Below, piece after piece: positions 50,002 to 63,437 of a stretch of 64,000 nt of DNA. A program made the position numbers and the translations under genes. The stretch is from Paramacrobiotus metropolitanus (Eukaryota > Tardigrada > Eutardigrada > Parachela > Macrobiotidae): NCBI RefSeq assembly GCF_019649055.1, contig NW_026570224.1, positions 2,480,001 to 2,544,000 on the forward strand, given 5' to 3'. Position 1 is the stretch's first letter. Every line of letters begins with the position of its first letter. The notes under the pieces were generated by a model. It ran no database searches. It was not told the origin of the DNA and saw nothing but the letters and a program-made list of their open reading frames with translations.

Positions 50002-53000
50002 TTATTAACAAGTGGAAACTCCAGCCTTTTTTAAATTTTTGTTTATGAATGGCAGATTTAGAAATAAGATGACGATGTGGCCGAGTAACGAAGCATCGAA
50101 TCTGAAGGCAGCCTTACGGGTTACTCACTTAATGTTCACTCACTTAATTCTTGACGTATATGCTACCGTCTGGCGCCTTGTACCTGGAAACCATAGAATT
50201 ATCCCTATAATTATGTACTGTATAACATTTTTAATGCTATTGCCCATTTTGTTGTGTTCTGAATTTTCTGCTCAGGCTTATGATCATATATATAAAATCT
50301 GAGAGAGGCTACTTTTACCGGTATATTATCGGAGCATTATTAAAGGTGCAGTTCCAGCGTCGTACAGGGAGTTTTACGCGCCGCATGCAGTGATCGAATA
50401 GGCTGCTGCAGAATGATAACTTGTCGGCAAGTGATAGGTCAGCAGTTGCAAGGAAATGCTTGTAAGAAAGTACGTTTGATTGTGTTTGATTTTTACGGTG
50501 CAACAGTAGTTGGATTAGTTTCGGTTTGTCACTTTGTAAGTGCCTGTGCAAGCCTGCAAGGTGCTACGATGCACAATGCATACATATATATATGTTTGCC
50601 CTTATGTGGGACTGTGGTCAACTGCGTCCGTCTTTCACAGCGAGGATGTTTTTCTCGATCGCTTAATAACCTCTCTGATAGCAATACTTGCACAAGTCAG
50701 CGCACTCGATATTTGTAATTATTTACGCTTTTGTTGTAATCGTAGCTACGCCTACAATTGCATATGTAGAGCATGTTTAAAATATATATATATATGTAAG
50801 TAATGTAACTTTTCCTGCCGTATTATTGGAATACCTGTTGATACAATGACTTTGAATAACTCGTTATTCTTCGGTTAACATTGCAGCGCTAGCTGAGCTG
50901 TCAAATTTACGTGTATAATATATATCTCCTGTCAATGTGCACCATGAATCCAGATTTGTATGGTGTCATTTTACGACAACCCAGCAGCGTCATAGAACAC
51001 GGCCATCAGAGTTATAAAAAATGCATACAACAAATCTGGAGAAAAGCTAATTGTCTTTACAGATGTATTTCCCTGTAGAGAACTGCCAGTTAAATAAAGC
51101 ACGAGAATAGTCATGAAGCTGTTGTAGTATGAGTGCCGAAGCAATTCGCTCTCAACGAGCCATCCAGTTCTCAAGAGACTCATACACAGCCCTTTAAAGG
51201 ACTTATCAAGTCGCAAATCTTATCCGTTTATTACACGAGCTTCGTCCGGCATAGTTCTAAAATCACATGTAATAATTTGTCAACAATACCTTCACAAGGG
51301 TTGACAAAATAATTAATGAACTGCGAGATTTTTTCACAAGCTTTAATAAACTTCATATTAAAGCTTCATAAACTTCATTTTTCACAAGCTTTAATAAACT
51401 TCATATTAAACTTTAATAAACTTTTTGTATGACTGTTGCAGTGGTGCGCTGTAGTAGTACTGATGTATGTGAAGTACGTTGAAAAAGTTTATCTATACTG
51501 TAGATTATTACATATTGTTTATGGTGAGATTCTAAGTTTTTACTCTAAATTTTAGAGGGGCGTGCCGAGCCACATGTAATATTAAAGGATTAATTTAAAA
51601 CTGTGCAAGTATACTGAAATTATTAACTACTTTACGGCTTACGCAAGTGTTTTTAACTAGGTTTTCATAAATTCCGCTGTTCACATCGAAATTTCTCGTC
51701 GCAAAGAAAACACAAACATTTTTCGTTTTTAGTGAGTAAATATACCGGAGCCTTCATATTTTAGTTATTATACTTATGCTAACCTACTGTTTGTTCGCCT
51801 GTTTTGTTTATGCTAACCCATGAATTATTGGGGTATTTGCATACGTAGTTCTGATGTCATCGCATTTCTGACCTATGTTTGTGCGACCCATTAAAATCTA
51901 ACAGCCTGGAAAATGACAGTGCGGCATCACTTCGCAAAGAATGGCCTCTCGAATAAAAATAACAACAATCAGCTTCGCATTTGCATTACGGTTACATTGA
52001 ATTTTGCGGCAATTATATGCATGGTGTAAATAAATGCTCGCTGTAGGCATTTGAGCTACTTCTAGCGATAATATGAACCATGAATGAGATGTATATGCAT
52101 TTATTTATGGAATAAATTGTAACTGGTATGCTATTCCTAACTGCCTGTAATAACCGGCCATTACTCAAAAATTAAAATTACACGTTTTTGGTTGATGCAT
52201 CAAAGCAGACATTTCCCATGTTTTCCTCTTCTTACGAATATTGTTACATGATTACTAAAATGGTACGTGTTTTACGGTGTTTATCATTATATAGATGTGT
52301 GGCATTCTTGTAAGTAATTTCGAGCAGTGTGCTAGAAAACCCATCAGCATTCAATTGTGCGGCATAATCAGATTTGCTCTAACAACTTTATTACGAGCGT
52401 TAACGCCTGTAAAATTCAGATAATTGGATAGCAATAAATCTTTAAATAAATGTTTCCACAGTTCACTCTGACCGTATACGCAATATATACCATTTATTAT
52501 ACAAACACCATTTGAGGAGGATGTTCGGCACGGTGTGTGATGTAAAAATGTGTTATGCGTGGCACGCAATGTACGGTGCTACACGGGGTCGGCAACATCT
52601 TTAAAAAGGCATGAACCCTTACCACTGCCATACAATCGAATAAACGAATTAATGCATGGGTTTCGATGGATTAATTCATTTTCATTTGGTTGAACATCGA
52701 TCTTCCCTAACTCGAGAATCCAGTCAGGACACCATGATGTCACGAGTGTTGTGCAGTGTGTAAGGGTGTGTGTGTGTATATATGCATGCTCCCGTGCTAT
52801 GAAAACATGCATAAATACGCCGTGTCCCGTGTCGGTTGTTGTTGGTCGGGACTCTTGTGCCCAGTAGCGTATGGGATTACGCCATAGTAAGCCGAATTAG
52901 GCTAAAGTTTCCCTCCCCAAATCAGTCTCTTTCCGATGTACGCTTTTTACTGATATGGAAATGGATTTAACCATTCTCGTGCTAATCATCAGTCTAACTC

Positions 53001-54624
53001 TATAACCCTCGGAGGATGTCCTGATCGGACGGAGTGATAGGCTTCATTTTTTAAGCAGCTTTTTATGCGTAATTAGTATCCGCAAATTTACTGGCGTCCT
53101 TGTGTGCATGTTTTTTTTTAAAAAAAAGATTTATTAAAGAAATTTTGTTGTCAAGAAATACTACTATTAGATCGACCATTGCTCAATGGCGTACTAAATT
53201 TAAGAAAAAACTAATAACTGGATTGCGTGCTTCCGCCCTGTCACCATTACAAAAATACACTGTGAAATGAATTGGAAGGTCATTCACAAATTACAGTAGT
53301 AAGCAATCTGCAAGCGAGCGCGTACAAATGTAAATGCAGTTCATTTAGTGAAGTTTTAAAATCTTCTAACTTCTGTAAATAGTATACTGTAATACTGTTC
53401 AAACAGAGAAGCAGTTGGATTGTACAATACTTAGCAAGAAATGCATTCTGTACGCAAACTTTAATTTACGTATAATCATTTTTGTGCTTTGTTATTTTTA
53501 AAAAAAATTTAGCTCCTTAGAAGTTGTGTAAGTTTATACAGAAGAGACTTAAAGAAAAGCAAACATAGCTTTTATACTGTCATACGAGTCAAAACCTGAT
53601 CATCAGCTGTAACTTCAGGAGCTAGAGAGCGGATCGGTTTTCACTAAATCGGCAAATATGTCCATTATTTTGTGTCAACAGCCAAAGTGCATACTGGAAA
53701 TTGCCTAGGCGTATCGCATTTATAAATGTAAATTTGTTACACCTAAACTTCTGAGTGTTGTGCTTCATAAAATCTTATGTTAAATCAACACATTAAACAG
53801 CAGCAGCGGCTTCATCCGGCCACAGATATCTTTGCAGCCGAATCAATTTACAAGTGCATTTGCATTTCTGTCGGGCGTGCTGTCTCTGGACCACAGATAG
53901 TATTACGTAGCTGATACAAATTTTTTGTGGATGTAGAGTTTATTTAATCTCCGTCTGTCTGCTCACAAAGATGTGAACCACAGCATATGCCGGCCACATC
54001 CCAGAACATGGATAATGCATTCTTTTGATCGCGAGCAATATTAACACTCATAATTTATACACAGCTAATTCGTCGTTATATATATATATCGTCTCCTAAC
54101 ATTTGCAACAAAACACCCGAGTGAGACTTGAAGAGGTCACACGGGAGATTTCATATACAATTTTGATCACAATATTAAACCAACAAGTAGCGTGTAATGC
54201 CTGCAAGGCATTGAACAATTTGAAATTTGACAAAAAAGCGGAAGCGACACTAGAAGCTATAGACTGGCGCCATGAAAGTAACTTTATCCAGAACCGCGGC
54301 TGTATTGCTTTGTAAGTGTTGGCGGATGAACAATTGCTCGATGGGAGTAAATAGTGACTTTCGCAATTTTTCAGTGCGTCCATTTTCTTTGAAGCTGTCA
54401 GATAAAAATATTGATAGCTTTCATGAAGAAAGGGGCGAAGTACAAGTAAAATTTAAACAAGGAACAAGAATATCAAAAATTAATTCACTGTTTATAATAA
54501 ATGAATGCTAAGACGAGAGAATTTGTTTCAATAAAATGAGTTTAAAAATTTCCTACAGCATTCCGAATGGTGCTTACCGCATTTGTTAGCAGGATTGGTC
54601 CACGCTGAAGAATGTACAAAATTT
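50001..54624. other. Gene-free stretch between cyclase and GPCR
   Basis: 4.6 kb, AT-rich, with microsatellite-like TA and GT runs (for example near 52768 and 54079). Small ORFs show no recognisable domain. No RNA gene was recognised. Confidence 0.5.
51331..51410 (+). repeat. Two-copy direct repeat, period 48
   Basis: The 32-base unit beginning TTTTCACAAGCTTTAATAAA is present at 51331-51362 and 51379-51410, with further partial CTTTAATAAACTT copies on the right. Local tandem duplication. Confidence 0.85.
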
Positions 54625-57061
54625 TTATAACCGTCCCATATCGGATTCGATAACCGTGGCAAAGGATCCCCTTCGTTCATCCGATTTGGTCACGGGAAAG
54701 TATGTAAAAGTTCTCTCTGTCATTGTATAACCCGTACTTTCCAACCGGTTAACACCGCCGCGCTGTGCCTTCCATTTCTTCCAGCGCTGTGTAATGACCT
54801 TAGGCACAAACATATGACAGAATGTCTTGCGGAACTGCCGGCTCATGGAACAGTACAGGATAAAATTGACGGAACTATTTATCAATGCCAGAATATCCAT
54901 TAGATCGCCAAGTGGTACGTAGACGTTGCCGAAAAAGTCCACGGAAAAACAGCTAAGCAGCGCCACTAATCCCGAAGGAAATTCGGTTATTAGGAAGAAC
55001 ACCAATATTGCTAATAACATTCGCGTTGTACGATCTCGGCCAGCTGGCCGGCCGCCTCCCTGAGGACCATGCTGGACAACAGGTTTCGCTGGGGGCGGGG
55101 CTAAAAAACGTGTCGTCTCCGTGGGGTTGGCCACGCAATTTGGTCCATTGGCCGATGACGGAGCCGAGGGGATCGTGGGACGCCGGGGCTGCTGTACTCC
55201 GTTGGGGTTTTTCAGTTGAAAGCGACGTTGTTCGGCTTGGATCAATGCTTGGACCAAGCGAATGCTAATAATATTATGGTAATACATGTACTTGTCGAAA
55301 AACTTCCTAGACAGTGTTTTATGCACACTTATACAGGCATAATTCAGCTTCCCACATTTGACGTACGTACATCTAAGTGATACCAGTGTATGTCTTTACA
55401 ATGGGCATAAATTAATCAGGCTTATACATCTTTGTGCACACTTCCCGTCATGTTTATAGCTCTTTAGTTTTGAAAACAATGCGCCATTACTCATTGTATA
55501 TTTTCACACCTGCTGAATGTCTCATACGATTTTTATAATAAGAAAAATAATGATGTATACTGGTAATCAATACGTTATAATATGAACAAAAGTTATTGCA
55601 CAACAGCAGTACTTTGTAACGTGTGAAAATTTTTAAAGCCTTCATCATTGTGCTAAAAGCCTACTGCAATGATCTTTTACCTGAGGTAGGTCAGGACGAA
55701 ACATGGTACTAGTTTGGCCAGAACGGAAAATGCGTAAAATGAGATAATCCTCGGAATGTGGCCATTTTTTAATGAAAGATCCGATTCGTCAATGCGGTAC
55801 ATCGTTACATTATAACCGGTCTGGTACATGTGCTCTAATAGCTCAGTATCCTAAAAAATTGTGAATGAAAAAATCAAGGATCATATATGTAGACAGGAAC
55901 AGAAATCAGGCTGATAAAAATAAAGGATTATAAAGTGCAACATACCTCAACGACCCCAACTTGTACACTAAAAGGAAGAAGAAACCTTTTGAAAGGCCAG
56001 CATATACTGTATTTATGCAGCTGCAGAAATCATGTTGATGTTTTCGTTTCCCGACTCGGTACATATAATAGCGTGCTAAGAATACATATATGGAGCCTTT
56101 AATCAAATTGTATTAGACAGCCGCAATTGATTATTGAGAACATGCGAGTGTAAATGCTTGACAGCCGTTATAACTTCAGTGTTTATGTATATACGCGTCA
56201 ATATAAAAGTAATAATCACATTATCTATCGATAATCAGCATATATATGTCGCAGACGCAGCCGACTTAAATCCCTCTTTAAAAATCAAAATTACCTCAGA
56301 TATGAAGGCGTGCACATTATGGCGGTGCATATCCAGGCAGCCGCTATCGCCATCAGAGCCCGTTCCATTGAGCAATAAGTTGCCACCTTATTAGGGAAGG
56401 TAACAGCAAAGTACCGGAACACCGCCAGTGTAATTGTTAGCCATACGGATATCGTATGGCACACGATAGTAAAGTGTATATTAAAGAAGGTAAACGCCAT
56501 CCATGAATAACTCCTCCATTCGGCGATGGGTAATGATAATTTCAATATGTACTGGTGTATGGCAAACGGCACATAGGTCATCATCACCAATACATCCACA
56601 ATGGCCAGTGCTGTCAAAATGGCGTTGGTGGGAGTAATCATGGACCGGCGCGTCAATACGGCGATATTGATGAGATTGGAGAGAATGCCAAAGACACTGA
56701 TAATCAGCGCCAGGTAGCCGTGAATGCGAACGTAGGCTCCGTGTAATGACCAGAAAAAATCCCCATAAAACGGTAATGGCCCCGTGGAGCCGTTAGTCCC
56801 ATTGGCGGTGTTGGTGTCATAAATTAATAGACCATCTGTAACAGCACTACCGGAAGCTGTTCCTGTATCACCATAGCCGGCCAAACCGGGACCGAGGATG
56901 GTCTGATTGATCAGCATCATCATCTCTTCGGAATCCCACAACTCGGCAGGACTACTTGTGCCATTCCAGCTTTCCCACAGACGCGAATGGAGAAATTTGG
57001 CCAGCAGTAGCTCGGTGCCTAACAAATGATTTTCCTCGGCGGCTGTCGGCTTATAGTTCAT
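54625..57061 (-). CDS. Myosuppressin/FMRFamide-type neuropeptide GPCR
   Basis: Rhodopsin-class receptor of the insect DmsR/nematode DMSR type, which binds RFamide-like peptides such as myosuppressin. Minus-strand exons: 57061-56295, 55967-55946 (22 nt), 55850-55681 and 55264-54625; 532 residues. A long extracellular N-terminus with several NxT/NxS sites precedes seven membrane segments. TM1 and TM2 include GILSNLINIAVLTRRSMITP and NAILTALAIVDVLVM. TM3 ends in FRYFAV in place of DRY, as in DmsR receptors that have WRY. TM6 reads RTTRMLLAILVFFLITEFPS, and TM7 has SSVNFILYCSMSRQFR in place of NPxxY. The third intracellular loop is long and rich in Pro, Gly and Ala. The microexon is needed to restore frame between exons 1 and 3. 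Ligand identity is inferred from the family. Confidence 0.9.
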
Positions 57062-60000
57062 ATTGGCGATAGGGCTCTCTTGTGTTTCCTTGTCGCGGTA
57101 CTGTATATATTAACCCTTAACACAGTCAACACTGTGTATACCCGCTCTGCTCACTGGCTCACACAACACGCAGACGTCCCGGCCCGGTACAGTTACTTCT
57201 TTCCGGTACGTACGCCACTTAACCACTTGAATAGCCCGCCAGCAATGGATGGAAATGGATGGGCATCAGCATTCCAGTTTTCCCGGCATGTTATCCAATA
57301 AATGTTCTTTGGCCTGTCAGATCACTGGCCCCACACACACCAACAACAGCAGCAGCACAGCACAATCCACTCCCTATTTGACAAATCTCCAGTCAAAGTA
57401 TATCACATATAAAGTATCATCATCATCACCGAACTACAAAGTGCAATAACAATCCGTCAAGTCAGTGTGTGTATTGTGCATGTGTGCGCTGCAAGGGCAC
57501 GATTCTTTAAAAGTTTTCCTTACGATGAAAATCTTAGTGTTGCAGCCTGGTCACAACTTATTCGTTTCTCCCATCAGTTATCCGACCGCTTTCCCGATAG
57601 ACGAAGATTAGTCAAGTCAGAATGCGATAGTTGTTGTCCACTTGAATACTACTTTAAACTACAATCATCCTGTAAGAAGAAGCCGGGTGGATGAGACCAA
57701 AAGATTTCTCGAGCGACTGGTACTTTACACCGCCAGCGACGTTAATGCGCATTAGTGCTAATCGGAATAATATACAGGCCGCTTAAAGCCGAAATGCGGG
57801 CGCATTAAGTTCTCTAACCGAGACGCTGTCGCTACAACGTTACAACCTTGAAATCTGTAATAGTAATCGAATGATCGAACCCGCACATCAACAGTACTTG
57901 GCCAGCCTCGAAAGCCCCCATTGCACTGACAAAATCACTAGTCAATGTTGTTAAAATGTACTGACAAAATCGTGGAAGTATGAAGGTTGAGGTACTCTTC
58001 TGACCATTAATACAGTACTACTTTTCGATAAGAGTTTTGACTAAAAAAACAACGTGATCGGGCCTAACTCACATACAATTGGCAGCGTGCTGTTGCACGG
58101 GAATACAATACCGGCAAATCCAGCGAGAGCAAAGGAGAAGTGCAGCAAATCGTAGGTCAGCTCCTGTGGGATACGCAGCCAGCAAACAAGTTAGCGGCAA
58201 AATACATAAGACGCTATATGCTCCGTATGCCGGTCATTAATGAGCATAATACCAGCGGGGTGCGCGCAGTCTGTACGATCCCAGGGAATTCACAGGATGA
58301 TCCCGGGCAATTATGCGGCTAATCCTCTTGTCTCGGACTGGTATGCGGCCGGCTGACGATATATCATTCTAATGACAAAACATATTTATCACAGATTACC
58401 CCCAAAATATACAGCACAAATCCATTTACGATAATTGAATTATTACACATACACACGTAGACACACGCGCGCAAGATCAAAATGTCCGCTAAGGTTTATT
58501 TAAGTGAAAAAGGGGGAGTCGAGTTGGGCGCACACACTGCGACTGTAACAGTAGCAATTTTCCCAGGATATAACCGTGACGAGTGTAATAACTGTAAGGA
58601 GCAGTTAATGAGGAACGAGTAGTTTTCTAAGCACATAGAGAGCACGGCTCGGGACTGATTGTCGAGGACAGTGATTTGCGGGTGAGCGCGCGCATGGAAT
58701 TGAACTTCCTTTTCTAGTTGAAGCGAGCGAGCGCGCGGGGAATCTGCCGGTTAACGAGCGGGGCTTAACCTGATATTTTACTGCATGTTCTGACACCTCC
58801 CAACTAATCTAAGGCCTTCTCCGTCTGCCCATTTTATTCCATCGTACCTCCATGTCCAATCAGTGTTGTTTAACTTTTGCATGGGCGAATTTGCCCCAGG
58901 TTGTGATGCGGGCAGTGTACCCCTGTACGCGGGTGTTTATCAATTAGCCAAACTTGCCACAATTCTCCCGCGGACATCGTTTGGCGTTTGTATGTGTGCA
59001 TATATAATTGTGCAATGTGGCAGAAAGTTTTCCAGCCGCCTGCCCCGGCATGAGAGGCCCGACCTTAATGTTCTTGTATTTTTCCGCGCGCACTGGCCCT
59101 CTTACAGACCAGCAAAAAAGGACCCCGGGTGACGGCGGTAATGCTCGGATGAATCTTGGATGTTGAACTGCACAACTTCATCACAGCGCGCGTCTATCCA
59201 TCACTGTCAGGTAAAAAGTGCGCTATCCCATACTGTACCGCACTTCCCTATACACACACGCAACAGCTCTATCAAAGCCAAGAGAAATAGTGGCTGTCAG
59301 TGCGTTTCCGGTTGGCGATAACATCTCTCACAAACAATTGCCGGGATTTTTCTCCCAGCTGTATTGCGCTCTTCGCGCGCCCGCTTCAGCCGGCCGTATA
59401 GCGCACGGTTGTACCATGTTCCATCAAACTAAATTACTTGTATCTACATGCCGTTATCTTAATTTAACATCGCGGTGGTACAGGCAATTTTTATGGATTT
59501 TTACAGTGTCTTTTCGTCCACGGGATTATTAACACCGGCAATAGACGTCCGCGACGAATGCTTCCAGCAAAATAACTGGAATTATTGAGAGCTCACAAAG
59601 CGACAAATAATCTTCTTTTTTGTGCGACGTTGCGGAAGTAACGCTGCCGTCACAGTGCGCCGACGAGAGCCAACTTTTAACTAGGAAAGTTTTAAGTGCT
59701 GACGATGCCGTTTTGTGATTTGCCTATATTGTTAAGAGTTAATTCGAAGCAAACGGTCTATTGTACACTCTTCCTCCGGACCAGGATCTTACCCGCCGGC
59801 AGCATTTGGGATCGTCACGACTAACTCGCATCGTTAAATTAGGGAGATTTACGCAACCCGGCCTGTTTACGTGGAAACTCAATGACTACCGCCTAGCATA
59901 CTGACGGTGGAGTTAAGAAACAAACCAAGAAGCACTCCGTGTTTATGAAAGTTGACGCTGTATGGGAGACGGTATCAATCAAGTCCACAACGGATATTAA

Positions 60001-63000
60001 AAACTGCTCAGAATAAACTTGCAGTTACTGTAGTGCGCAAGACCTTCTGTTGAAAACTTTTGACTTGGAAAGGTAAATCGGCAAGTGTTGAACACTAGTA
60101 CCGTACTGCAGTAGATATGTAAATTACATTTATCTGGAATATTCAAAAAGGACATTCTTGACAACCATTTATTTAAAAAAAATATAAACGCTTTACTGGA
60201 GAATAATTTGCGCAATCATTGGTTGCATGTAAATACGCATGTGCTGACAGCAGAATAACATGACTCTTGCGCAAAGGCGCCGATAATCTGTGGCGATCCG
60301 GCGGATAATATACCATTCGCTTCCTTATGTGCTTATACTGACGAGAGTCTATAAAATCTATCAATAAGATCAAGCTTGTAGGACGATGTTGACTGGAATA
60401 ATTTCAATTCCCAATGGAATACAAAAAACACGCCCTGCTGGTATCGCTCGACCTGGCAGAGAGCACACGGGATAATGTTAACACGCTACAAACTGGCTCG
60501 CTATTACCAAGTTCCTATTTGGTTTAGGATGTTCAGTCAATATGGCGCAGACACCATCCTGTGCGTACTCACAGACAGGCGTCGAATTACTTACACGAAA
60601 TTCATTATACTTGCATTAAATTCATTATACTTCTGGGTACTTCTAGGGACCTATGGATGCGACTACATAAATATTTCAAGCAAACGGAAGCGCACTTTTT
60701 GCACCGCATCGACGTATAAAAAACTGACCGGATCTTGGATAAAGTGTTTCTATAAATTTTCATTTTGCGTATAAATTTGCAACTGTCAACAGTAGTTTAT
60801 GTCTGAAACGACCGTGATTGTTCTCTTGCAGTATATTGCATAACATAAATATTGTGTCTGCACAGGGAATGTGCCGTGGCAAGAAAAGGTCAACAGAGCA
60901 TAATAAATATCGATATTGTGTAGTCAATGCAGCAGTACAAGTATTAACTTTAATCTCTCAATATGTATACAGCGAGCTTCGCTCAATGATACCAATCAAA
61001 TGAAGAATTTGAGGGTATTAATTAGGGTATAAGCGCCAGTAATTCTGCTAGGGTAAAACATATGTTCCTACACGTCTAAGCAGGTTTTCTAAAGCAGATC
61101 ACTTATATTTTACCTTGCCTATTTTGATTTTTATTTTCAGTTTTACACTTGCTTTGAATGGAACATTAGCAAAAAGTAAACGAGCTATTTAATCCAGAGC
61201 GCACAGACATAATGTCTGTATATGCAGATACCGGTACGTACGTTTTTGGCGCTATCTAACATACATTTAAAAAGTTGCTTGGTTTGAAAGAATTTTTTTC
61301 ACATAGCAGCTGGTACCACTTATAAAATCTTATGTAACGGAAGAGTCAAAGTTCTTCTTTAGCGCAAAAAATATCGCGTCCAAGCGCTTAAAGAGTAGCC
61401 CAAACAAAACGTTGTAAAGGTGAAAGGCCGATCAAACGTTGCTGTATCTTCTACGCGCCCTACAGGTTTGATAAGCATAAACACCTCATACAGTATATCG
61501 CTCCAAGTGGGCATATATGTCGGCATCCGGAGTTACATGAAGGAGCAGCAGGAACACGGGCAGACAATGCTAATTACAAGACACTGATTGGCGACCGGTC
61601 GGATCTGCTAACAAGCCGGAAATTAGTCTCCCGCTTCGGCTTCCGCTTGCAGACCTCGAATAGATACTATATATGTTACGCTACGATGACTGCTGACTAC
61701 TGGCAGCACAATTCGAATAAATCAACCTTAATCAAGCTGATCCAGCGCTTCCCATTTGAACGCCCAGGTTGTGCACCCCGTAAAGCTTATGAATACTTAC
61801 AAGAAATATTATTGAATAAGCGCCTTTCACTGCCTGCAATTGTTACCCGCATTGCGGGCTATCGCGCACTTTATCAATGTGTAATCCAACCGTAAGCAAG
61901 GTATAAGCATGAAGATGCTGCGAACAGTTTGTGCCCTGTATACCTAAAGTACTAATGCATATTTCGTAAGCTTCTGTCTGGCTATCATATTGTACTCGCA
62001 CAGTACTTTCATACTCGCATTATAAATCATTTCCGATTTCGCAACTACAGAAAAAATAAATGGTGTAGGTCACTTTATGTAAAAATGGCCGCCTTAGATT
62101 GTACACAAACAGCATGTGTGTTGAATCCACACCACTAAACAGTAAACAGTAAATTTTAAACCCAGTTAAATATATGCATTATTAGACAAATGCAGGTTGA
62201 TTGCTGATATAAAAGTGTGCAGCGGCAACTGCCTTTAAGTTGCACAAGAAGTTTTCAAAAAACTGCAAAGCATCCTGGTTAACCTAACCCTCTTTGAAAA
62301 TGGCAGCCCGCTGCTTATTATCACATATATCGCAAGATATTAGATGAGAATGTGCTTTAAGGGGTATCAAGGATACTATTAACCTAGCTAATAAATTATT
62401 ATGTATGTGCTGGGTAGTGCAATTCGCATATGTGAAGCAATGTTTACTTACCGTATTCGTTCATTCATCAGAGAAAGTGATGCATTAAAGGATTTTGACA
62501 AATGCAAAATCTTTCATAATGGGCGCACATACCGTATGCAAGTTAATGGCACGCATTACACACATCGTCATTATGTGAAATAGTTTCCTGCAAGATTTGC
62601 GCTCTCGAGTAAAATATGCTAATCAATTTATGAGTTATTAATGCTCCAGTTATGAATTACGGTCGTCACAGAATGCAGAATCACATTGGAGAAAGCTTAA
62701 TCCACTTTGAACTGACATTATTATGCTCAGTACTGGCACACATGCATCATCCATTACAGTTGGCTCTATCGCTATAGCACCTGAATATTTATTCAAGGAT
62801 AGATGTCCAAATTCCGGTTTTGTAACATTTACAATTGGGAGCGACTTCCGCTGTCCATAGACCCCGATCAGAAACTGGATTCCACAAAGAACACAACGAC
62901 TACTTACCGGTAGTGTCAACTACCTGTCATTTGTTCTGCTGTTGATGAGTAGAACAACATTTGTTTCAGTTTCAACTGCCAACTTACGGTATACTTATTA

Positions 63001-63437
63001 GAGCAAAGCGCCGGCAAGCCGACAACGTGCCGTTTTACCGTGTTAATTTTCGAATCATACTGCCACGCGACTTCGTTTTCTGAACTTTAGAATGATCGTG
63101 ATGATGTTATTACTCAAGAACGATACCTGACTGTTTCCTATAAAAGTGACAAAACCATATTACTTCGGTCAAAAGCAACCTAAAGCAACACCATGGAGTT
63201 GTAATTAGTAATCTGAAGGCACCTTTCTTCCATTACGTATAATTTACATGAACCGTCACGTTAAATTCCCTAAAAAAGCAATAAAAAATCAAGGAAGTGT
63301 ACAAGTTAGAGAACTCGAGCTCGGCGTAAACTGTGAATACACAAGTGGAATCCCCAGAAATCACGAGCCTAGTCTCGAGACATAATGGAAGGCTGTGCGC
63401 GTGCGGACATCTGTACCCGCATAATTATCTCTTAAGA
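57062..63437. other. 6.4-kb gene-free stretch at the right side
   Basis: It begins with the GPCR 5' side (short CAGCAGCAGCA run near 57348) and ends at the last exon of the minus-strand gene. GC-rich patches (58690-58740) alternate with AT-rich DNA. A small tandem of AAATTCATTATACTT lies near 60600. None of the ORFs resembles a known family. Confidence 0.5.

Noticed and set aside
50001-54624. Coding genes in small ORFs (for example 50413-50803, 54096-54383)
   Set aside because: Short, no domain, no splice partners, and composition like the surrounding AT-rich DNA.
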